From contig JALJCR010000001.1 of assembly GCA_022953095.1 (NCBI GenBank), positions 1,584,501 to 1,648,500 of the forward strand: a stretch of 64,000 bases of DNA. Reading direction: 5' to 3'. The position numbers and the translations under genes were made by a program. The notes below the pieces were generated by a model that worked only from the letters and a program-made list of their open reading frames with translations, ran no database searches and was not told where the DNA came from. This stretch comes from Qipengyuania sp. ABI-127-1. Lineage in GTDB: Bacteria; Pseudomonadota; Alphaproteobacteria; Sphingomonadales; Sphingomonadaceae. Shown piece by piece: positions 58,321 to 64,000 of the stretch. Position 1 is the stretch's first letter, and each line of letters starts with the position of its first letter.

Positions 58321-58962
58321 TTATTCCTCAGCCTCGAATTCGCCCGTCTCCTCGTTGCGGACATAGAGCACACCCTCGGAAATGGCGAAGAACGCGCCGC
58401 GCAGCTTGAGGTCTCCACTTGCAACCTTCTCGCGTACGCATGGAAAGGTGCGCAGGTTTTGGATGCTGACGCCGACCGCTGCCATTTCCATCGCTCGTTC
58501 CGCTTCCCGGCTCTCGGTCCCATAGCGTCGGGCTATGGGATCGCGCGCCTCGTCGAGCAGATGAACCCAATTGGCGATGAAGCCGCCTTCCCCCAACTGG
58601 TTGCCATACAGGTCCTGCGTCAGCGCTGCCTTGCAACCGCCACACATGCCGTGCCCCATCACGACGATCTGTCGAACCTGAAGAAACTGCACGGCAAATT
58701 CAAGCGCGGCCGAAACGCCATGCTGCCCGGGCGATGTTTCAAAGGGGGGAACCAGTGCTGCGACATTGCGCACCACGAAGATTTCCCCCGGATCGACATC
58801 GAAGATCTGGGCCGGGTCCACCCTGCTGTCGGAACAGCCGATGATCATCAGTTTCGGATGTTGACCTTCGCTGACCAGAGTGTCGTAGCGCGCTTTCTGG
58901 CGCGGATACCCTTGTTTGCGGAAGCGCTTGTACCCTTCGAGCAGTTCGGCGAATTCGGGCAT
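58321..58962 (-). CDS. Beta-class carbonic anhydrase
   Basis: Interconverts CO2 and bicarbonate; 213 aa from ATG 58962. Zinc ligands Cys43, His104 and Cys107 lie in IGCSDSRVDP and VMGHGMCGGC, with the Asp45-Arg47 dyad. It is the last of three coupled genes with sbtB-like and sbtA, so it probably equilibrates imported bicarbonate. Confidence 0.95.
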   Translation of the reverse strand: MPEFAELLEGYKRFRKQGYPRQKARYDTLVSEGQHPKLMIIGCSDSRVDPAQIFDVDPGEIFVVRNVAALVPPFETSPGQHGVSAALEFAVQFLQVRQIVVMGHGMCGGCKAALTQDLYGNQLGEGGFIANWVHLLDEARDPIARRYGTESREAERAMEMAAVGVSIQNLRTFPCVREKVASGDLKLRGAFFAISEGVLYVRNEETGEFEAEE

Positions 58963-59270
58963 CAGAACCGCTCTCCGCGTATGACCTGAATATCCCACAT
59001 CGTCAGCAACAAGCCGTGACTGGTCAGAATCGGCGCGAGATCTTCGGCCAGCGCCATGGCCTTGCCTTCCGGAGCAATAGTGAGAACGAATACCTTGTCG
59101 GTTCCCATCACACGTTCCTCGCGCCAGTGACCGTCGCGGCCCTTGCCCGACTGCACCGGTGTGATCGTCCATCCGGTGATCCCGGCGCGATCGATGGCGT
59201 CGGTGACGCGGCGTACCAAGGCCACGTCGGCAAGGATTTCGATCCGCTTGCGGGTTACGGTTTCGATCAT
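58962..59270 (-). CDS. SbtB-like PII-family regulator
   Basis: 102 aa with the PII-like ferredoxin fold: a first strand at VTRKRIEILADV, a loop VQSGKGRDGHWREERVMG where PII has its T-loop, and the DKVFVLTIAP strand. The cyanobacterial SbtB C-terminal Cys motif is absent. Lying between sbtA and a carbonic anhydrase with overlaps on both sides, it most likely gates SbtA in response to an adenyl nucleotide. Confidence 0.8.
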   Translation of the reverse strand: MIETVTRKRIEILADVALVRRVTDAIDRAGITGWTITPVQSGKGRDGHWREERVMGTDKVFVLTIAPEGKAMALAEDLAPILTSHGLLLTMWDIQVIRGERF

Positions 59271-60250
59271 GGCGCGAGGCCTCCCTGTCCGGCGATCATC
59301 GAAGCGAAGGCGCTGATCAGGCCGATATTGATCAACACGTTGAAGGGGAAGGTAATGCTGAGCGACATGGTCAGGTAGATGCCTGGATCGGCTTCGGGCA
59401 GGGCAAGCCGCATGGCTGCCGGGACCGCGATGTAGCTGGCGCTGGCGCACAGTACGCCAAGCGCGGCGGCCGAACCGACGTCGAGCCCGACGACCGTGCC
59501 GAGGATCGTTCCCACTGCACCGTTCACCAGCGGAAGAAAAATCGCGATCGAGGCGAGGCGCCAGGTAATGGCGCGCGAATCCATCATGCGCCGCGCCGCG
59601 ATCAGTCCCATGTCGAGCAGGAAGATGCACAGCACGCCCTTGAACCCTGCTTCGAAGAAGGGACTGACATCGGCAAATCCGTCGGTCCCGCCGATCAGCC
59701 CGATGGCAAACGCCCCGAGCAGCAGCACGACCGACGAATTGAAGAACACTTCGTGCAGCATTTCGCGCATGCTCTGGCCATCGTCGCTGCCGAACCCGCG
59801 CGCCAGCAGCAGACCGGCAAGGATTGCGGGGCTTTCCATCGTAGCCATGACCGCGACCATGTAGCCACCGGAAGGCTTGCCCTGGAATTCGAGAATCTCG
59901 ACGGCGGTCACGAAGGTCACGACGCTGATCGAACCGTAATGGGCGGCAACCGCACCGGCGTTGATCCGGTCGAGCCGTCCGAAACCGCGGATCAGCCAGA
60001 ACGCGAAGATCGGCAGGATAAATCCGGCGGCGATACCCGCGATGAGCGCGACGGCAACCGTCAGGCTGAAACCCGATTCGGAAACCGCGACACCGCCCTT
60101 GAGGCCGATTGCCGCCATCAAATAGAGCGACATGCCCTTGGCGATTGCTTCCGGAATGGCGAGGTCCGACCTTGCAAAAGCTGCCAGCAGGCCGAGTACG
60201 AAAAAGAGCACCACCGGAGAGGTGAATGTCTGGAGTGTCGTAGCGTCCAT
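59267..60250 (-). CDS. SbtA-type sodium-dependent bicarbonate transporter
   Basis: 327 aa with about ten TM helices. It is related to the cyanobacterial high-affinity Na+/HCO3- symporter SbtA. Typical blocks are YLMAAIGLKGGVAVSESG, AAHYGSISVVTFVTAVEIL, MATMESPAILAGLLLARG and LCASASYIAVPAAMRLALP. ATG 60250 is favoured over an upstream in-frame start. It overlaps the sbtB-like gene by 4 bp. Confidence 0.88.
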   Translation of the reverse strand: MDATTLQTFTSPVVLFFVLGLLAAFARSDLAIPEAIAKGMSLYLMAAIGLKGGVAVSESGFSLTVAVALIAGIAAGFILPIFAFWLIRGFGRLDRINAGAVAAHYGSISVVTFVTAVEILEFQGKPSGGYMVAVMATMESPAILAGLLLARGFGSDDGQSMREMLHEVFFNSSVVLLLGAFAIGLIGGTDGFADVSPFFEAGFKGVLCIFLLDMGLIAARRMMDSRAITWRLASIAIFLPLVNGAVGTILGTVVGLDVGSAAALGVLCASASYIAVPAAMRLALPEADPGIYLTMSLSITFPFNVLINIGLISAFASMIAGQGGLAP

Positions 60251-60347
60251 GTCCGTCGCGGTAGCTCTGGCTTCGACGCGCGGCAAGCGGCATTCAGTAC
60301 GAGTTCACAGTGTGCGCACCAGTCCTCGGCCTGATCGGGGAGGGGAT

Positions 60348-60860
60348 ATGAAAAGAAAAATCGCAATAGCTACGGTCAGCCTCTTGGCGCTGAGTGCGTG
60401 CGGACCCAATTATTTCGTCAAGGGTCACGCCCTGAAACCCGCCCAGCAGGTCGACGTCGCGACCGCGCCGACAGGAGCGCTCGTCAGCAACAATTTCGGC
60501 AATTCCTGCCGGACCCCGTGCAAGCTCCCTCTTCTGACGGCGCGCGGAGGAGAACTGCTGATCGAGAAGGAAGGGTATTTCGCCGAACTTTACTATATCG
60601 GCTCGGAGATCTCCGGCACGAAGGTCGCCTTGCAAGCGAGCGATATAGCGCTCGACGCGATCGATCCCGAACCGGTGACGATCGGGCTGACCGCAATTGC
60701 CCATATGATCAGCGGGAAGGGCGCCGTAATGGACCTCGATCGCCGTGAGATACGCAGCGAACTCATTCCGTTGCCCGAGGGCGAGGAGGAAACGCTGGCC
60801 ACATCCGATCCTCTGACGGGAGAACGCATTCCCATCGATCTTTCGGAGCCCGCTTCCTAA
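60348..60860 (+). CDS. PEGA-like lipoprotein
   Basis: 170 aa. The lipobox LSAC is at about residue 19. After it comes a PEGA-like beta domain: VDVATAPTGALVSNNFG, CRTPCKLPLLTARGGELLIEKEGY. The start has a strong GGGGAGGGG ribosome site. Probable outer-membrane or periplasmic anchoring; function unknown. It is divergent from sbtA. Confidence 0.78.
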   Translation: MKRKIAIATVSLLALSACGPNYFVKGHALKPAQQVDVATAPTGALVSNNFGNSCRTPCKLPLLTARGGELLIEKEGYFAELYYIGSEISGTKVALQASDIALDAIDPEPVTIGLTAIAHMISGKGAVMDLDRREIRSELIPLPEGEEETLATSDPLTGERIPIDLSEPAS

Positions 60861-60900
60861 TGCGAATGCCATGGTTGCGGCCCGGACGGCGAGGGCCTAG

Positions 60901-61854
60901 ATGGGCCGCGACATGAACGACCTCTCCTCCCCGCCCAAGCCCGAGGGCGAACGCCCCAAGATGCAGCGCAAACCCGACTGGATTCGGGTAAAGGCGCCGG
61001 TCAGCCACGGCTATCAGGAAACGCGCAAGCTTATGCGCGAACTGAACTTGCACACCGTTTGCGAGGAAGCGGCGTGTCCCAATATCGGCGAGTGCTGGAC
61101 CAAGAAGCACGCCACGGTGATGATCCTCGGCGATACCTGCACGCGCGCCTGCCGATTCTGCAATATCAAGACGGGCATGCCGATGCCGGTCGACCCGCTG
61201 GAACCAGAACACACCGCCGCCGCGGCCGCCGCGATGGGGCTTGAACATATCGTCATCACCAGCGTCGACCGCGACGATCTCCCGGATCGCGGGGCGAGCC
61301 AGTTCGTCAAGGTCATCACCGCGCTGCGCCGCGAAACGCCCGATACAACGATCGAGATCCTCACACCCGACTTCAAGGGGCGGATGAAGCAGTCGATCGC
61401 CGAGATCTGCGAGGCAGGCCCCGACGTCTTCAACCACAATCTGGAGACCGTGCCGCGCCTCTACCCGACGATCCGCCCGGGCGCGCGCTATTATGCCTCG
61501 CTGCGACTCCTCGAAGAGGTCAAGGCGCACAACCCGCTGATCTTCACCAAGTCGGGCATCATGCTCGGTCTCGGCGAGGCCCGGCTCGAAGTGCACCAGG
61601 TGATGGACGATATGCGCAGCGCGGATATCGATTTCATCACCATGGGCCAGTATCTCCAGCCCACGCCCAAGCATGCGAAGGTGGAGGAATTCGTCACGCC
61701 TAAGCAATTCGCCGCTTATGGGGCGATTGCCCGGGCCAAGGGTTTCCTCCAGGTAGCCTCGAGCCCGCTGACCCGGTCGAGCTATCATGCCGGTGACGAC
61801 TTTGCGCAAATGCGTGCCGCGCGCGAAGCGAAACTCACCAAACAGGGCGCCTGA
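60901..61854 (+). CDS. lipA: Lipoyl synthase
   Basis: A radical-SAM enzyme inserting two sulfurs into octanoyl chains, needed by pyruvate dehydrogenase among others; 317 aa. The radical cluster Cys are in [15 protein letters not shown], and the auxiliary cluster Cys in [16 protein letters not shown] 60901 has a GAGGG ahead; ATG 60913 is an alternative. Its TGA overlaps the coq10 ATG. Confidence 0.97.
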   Translation: MGRDMNDLSSPPKPEGERPKMQRKPDWIRVKAPVSHGYQETRKLMRELNLHTVCEEAACPNIGECWTKKHATVMILGDTCTRACRFCNIKTGMPMPVDPLEPEHTAAAAAAMGLEHIVITSVDRDDLPDRGASQFVKVITALRRETPDTTIEILTPDFKGRMKQSIAEICEAGPDVFNHNLETVPRLYPTIRPGARYYASLRLLEEVKAHNPLIFTKSGIMLGLGEARLEVHQVMDDMRSADIDFITMGQYLQPTPKHAKVEEFVTPKQFAAYGAIARAKGFLQVASSPLTRSSYHAGDDFAQMRAAREAKLTKQGA

Positions 61855-62309
61855 TGCCCGGTATAAACGAGAAACGTCGCCTACCGTACAGCCAGGAACA
61901 GATGTTCGATCTGGTCGCCGACGTCGGCCGCTATGGAGAATTTCTACCTTGGGTTGTCGCGACGCGCGTGCGGAGCGACAGCGAAACCGAAATGGTCGCC
62001 GACATGCTGGTCGGCTTCAAGGCGATCCGCGAAAAGTTCACCTCGCGGGTGCTCAAGCATCGGCCCGATCATATCGAGGTCATCTACGTCGACGGTCCGT
62101 TGAAGGATCTCGACAACAATTGGACCTTCACCGCCACGGATGATGGGGGGTGCGAAGTCGATTTCTGCGTCGAATTCACTTTCCGCAATGCCGTCTTCGA
62201 AGCTCTGGCCGGGCAGTATTTCGACCGCGCGTTTCGCAAAATGGTCCAGGCTTTCGAAGATCGCGCGGACGAACTCTATGGCCGTGAAAACGCCGTAGCC
62301 AACCTCTAG
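61854..62309 (+). CDS. COQ10/RatA-type START-domain protein
   Basis: 151 aa of the SRPBCC fold, like mitochondrial COQ10, which binds ubiquinone. Signatures are YSQEQMFDLVADVGRYGEFLP near the start and FDRAFRKMVQAFEDRADELYG at the end. In this family the RatA name from E. coli is a misnomer for most members. It is coupled to lipA. Confidence 0.9.
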   Translation: MPGINEKRRLPYSQEQMFDLVADVGRYGEFLPWVVATRVRSDSETEMVADMLVGFKAIREKFTSRVLKHRPDHIEVIYVDGPLKDLDNNWTFTATDDGGCEVDFCVEFTFRNAVFEALAGQYFDRAFRKMVQAFEDRADELYGRENAVANL

Positions 62310-62806
62310 GGCAGGAGCAATTCCAGCGCGCATATCGTCGCTTCGCGGCGTATTTCGGCGCGCGAAGCCGGTTCGAAACGCTTGAGCTCGCCTTCGGGTT
62401 CGCCTTCCTCACCGCGAACCACGCGGGCAAAGACCACGGTACCCACGGGTTTCAGATCGGTGCCTCCGGCAGGCCCGGCAACCCCGCTGATCGCGACCGC
62501 AATATCGGCGTTGCTTCTTTCCAGTGCGCCCTTCGCCATGGCCCAAGCACAGGCGATCGATACGGCACCGAAAGTCTCTATGATCTCGAGCGAGACATCG
62601 AGGCATTCCATCTTCGATTCGTTCGAATAGGTCACGAAACCGCGGTCGAGCACGGAGGAAGACCCGGGCACCTCGGTCAGAGCGGCGGCTACCAGGCCGC
62701 CGGTGCAGCTTTCCGCCACGGTCACCTTGCGGCCTATTGCGCTGTTCGCTTCGACCACGCGCTTCGCGAGCTCTTCGATCTCGGGCGGGAGGAGACCGTC
62801 GCTCAT
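62306..62806 (-). CDS. CinA C-terminal family nicotinamide-nucleotide amidase
   Basis: Hydrolyses NMN to nicotinate mononucleotide in pyridine salvage (PncC activity in the family); 166 aa, the amidase domain only. The catalytic Ser is in VAESCTGGLVAAAL, and other motifs are FVTYSNESK and ISGVAGPAGGTDLKPVGTV. Its start overlaps the stop of the upstream exported protein. Confidence 0.92.
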   Translation of the reverse strand: MSDGLLPPEIEELAKRVVEANSAIGRKVTVAESCTGGLVAAALTEVPGSSSVLDRGFVTYSNESKMECLDVSLEIIETFGAVSIACAWAMAKGALERSNADIAVAISGVAGPAGGTDLKPVGTVVFARVVRGEEGEPEGELKRFEPASRAEIRREATICALELLLP

Positions 62807-63339
62807 TGCGTTTCCGTTTCACAGATCGCGGGCTCCTTGACGCCGGTAACGTCGAGGATGAAGGTCAGAAGGCCGCCGAGGTTTTCGGGCGGCAACGGCG
62901 CGAGCAGTTCCATCGCCCGTTCGATCTTCGAACAGTCCTTCGGTTTGATCTCCTCGCCGACCTTCTGGGCAAGGAACGCGTCGACGATCGGGCGGAGCGC
63001 ATCGGCGGGAAGCTCGCCCAAGGCACCGGCCTGTTCATCGGCCCCGCCACTGGCGGCCAGAGCGAGGAATACGCGCAGCGTGCCGGGCCAGTGTTCGCTC
63101 TGCATCGCGCTGTAGGGAGCGACGAAGTCCTCGCCTTGCGTCGCAAAGAAACCGTCTGCGGCGAGATGCGGGGTGCATGACACGCGAAAACCATCGGCCA
63201 CGACCGGGATCGCATAAATCCCGGCATCGGTCACATCGTCGGGGGCGAGGCAAGCCTGTGCCGACGCGGACTTTGCCTGGACGAGCGCGATGGCGGTCAT
63301 GAATGTCGTGACTATCCTGCTGTTCCGTTTCATGCCCAT
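62803..63339 (-). CDS. Hypothetical exported protein
   Basis: 178 aa. The N-terminus looks like a signal peptide ending near SASAQ. The mature part has Cys in QACLAPDD, RVSCTPHL, PKDCSKIE and PAICETE, so two disulfides are possible. No family recognised. I chose ATG 63339, with GGGAG seven bases ahead; ATG 63333 is close by. It lies between ispDF and cinA and is coupled to cinA by 4 bp. Confidence 0.65.
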   Translation of the reverse strand: MGMKRNSRIVTTFMTAIALVQAKSASAQACLAPDDVTDAGIYAIPVVADGFRVSCTPHLAADGFFATQGEDFVAPYSAMQSEHWPGTLRVFLALAASGGADEQAGALGELPADALRPIVDAFLAQKVGEEIKPKDCSKIERAMELLAPLPPENLGGLLTFILDVTGVKEPAICETETQ

Positions 63340-63343
63340 TCGC

Positions 63344-64000
63344 CTACTCCCTGATGACCGAAGTGATCGCCTGCGCGGCAATGCCTTCGCCGCGCCCGGC
63401 GAAGCCGAGCCGTTCGGTCGTGGTGGCCTTTACCGATATCGCTCCGATGTCAATGTCGAGCAGATTGGCGATCCGTTCGCGCATCGCATCACGATACGGG
63501 CCGATTTTTGGCGCTTCGCAGATAATCGTCAGGTCGATATTGCCGACACGGTAGCCGGAGTCGCCGACCAGCTTACCGGCATGGATGAGAAAGCGATCGC
63601 TGCTGGCTCCCTGCCATTGCGGATCGCTCGGCGGAAAGTGGCTGCCGATATCGCCCTTGGCGACGGCGCCGAGCAAGGCATCCACGATGGCATGTAGCGC
63701 GACATCGGCATCGCTGTGCCCGGCGAGCCCCTTGTCATGCTCGATGCGAATACCGCCGAGCCACAATTCCTCCCCTTCGGCGAGGCGATGGACATCGAAC
63801 CCCATTCCGGTGCGAATGGCTGGTGCAACCTTCATGAAGTCCTCCGCGAATGTCAGTTTCGCCAGGTGTTCGTCGCCCTGCACATGGGCAACCTCGCCCC
63901 CTGCCGCGCGCAGCACTTGCGCATCGTCCCCCGCATCGGTTTCGCCATCCCACGCACGGTGGGCTTCGAGAATAGGCCGATATCGAAATGCCTGCGGTGT
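63344..64000 (-). CDS. ispDF: Bifunctional IspD/IspF (5' part beyond window)
   Basis: Two enzymes of the MEP isoprenoid pathway in one chain. The frame is open through the right edge, so the start is missing. Up to about 63830 it shows the IspD C-terminus (TPQAFRYRPILEAHRAWDG, then DDAQVL, GDEHLAKLTF). From there it is IspF: GMGFDVHRLAEG with metal ligands, GHSDADVALHAIVDALLGA, DIGSHFPPSDP and TTERLGFAGRGEGIAAQA. The fusion is common in alphaproteobacteria. Confidence 0.95.
   Translation of the reverse strand, partial: TPQAFRYRPILEAHRAWDGETDAGDDAQVLRAAGGEVAHVQGDEHLAKLTFAEDFMKVAPAIRTGMGFDVHRLAEGEELWLGGIRIEHDKGLAGHSDADVALHAIVDALLGAVAKGDIGSHFPPSDPQWQGASSDRFLIHAGKLVGDSGYRVGNIDLTIICEAPKIGPYRDAMRERIANLLDIDIGAISVKATTTERLGFAGRGEGIAAQAITSVIRE

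Noticed and set aside
58962-60293. A single 443-codon minus-strand protein
   Set aside because: Only its last 102 codons are a real gene (the PII-like protein); the earlier part is an out-of-frame reading of the SbtA transporter.

Overview
The window looks like core chromosome of a Sphingomonadales alphaproteobacterium, most likely an Erythrobacteraceae (Erythrobacter/Qipengyuania type). This rests on the high GC, on the gene order nuoFGHIJKLMN-birA-coaX-rnj, gltA-gltX-comEC-lexA-trpCDG...trpE-ppiD-tpiA-secG-pyrG and ispDF-cinA-coq10-lipA, and on alphaproteobacterial control sites: a GAAC-N7-GAAC LexA box, TTAA-N7-TTAA CtrA boxes, and RpoH and EcfG promoter patterns. The assignment is inference from gene content, not a database match. 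No IS elements, prophage, integrase or CRISPR array were seen.

Layout. 1-14.9 kb: respiratory complex I (nuoF, cut by the window edge, through nuoN), with an unrelated exported protein between nuoF and nuoG, followed by birA, coaX, RNase J and a DUF1467 protein. 14.9-21.6 kb: a cluster that may be a polarity/cell-cycle module. It has a TipN-like two-TM coiled-coil protein divergent from an Hpt-like protein, a nucleotidyltransferase-like membrane protein, an unknown helical protein and a histidine-kinase-like protein. A perfect CtrA box and a one-mismatch CtrA box lie in its two key intergenic gaps, and both the Hpt-like and kinase-like proteins lack the phospho-accepting His. 21.6-35.2 kb: gltX-gltA, comEC, lexA with its SOS box, and the tryptophan genes, interrupted by a DUF2233 lipoprotein and a proline iminopeptidase and preceded by ppiD. 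35.4-41 kb: tpiA, secG, pyrG, a 325-bp gene-free gap, and a small heat-shock gene with an RpoH-type promoter and a ROSE-like RNA thermometer. Then come grxC, a deaminated-glutathione amidase-like gene, DUF1178 and tRNA-Arg(CCT).

41-53 kb: accessory metabolism and housekeeping. It includes a haloalkane dehalogenase/MFS pair, an MscS channel, a VOC/HPPD pair with a candidate general-stress promoter, ftsB, pyruvate dehydrogenase E1 (alpha, and lipoyl-beta), a phytoene-synthase-like protein, an EF-hand protein, trmFO, a lysoplasmalogenase and a TauD dioxygenase overlapping gyrA. 53-64 kb: gyrA, an exported TPR protein, a NYN-domain protein, a tight sbtA-sbtB-like-beta-carbonic anhydrase bicarbonate operon, a PEGA-like lipoprotein, lipA, coq10, cinA, a small exported protein and the 3' part of ispDF, which runs off the right edge.

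Many genes are translationally coupled by 1-4 bp overlaps (ATGA, GTGA, TTGA, TAATG), so most of the window reads as long operons.
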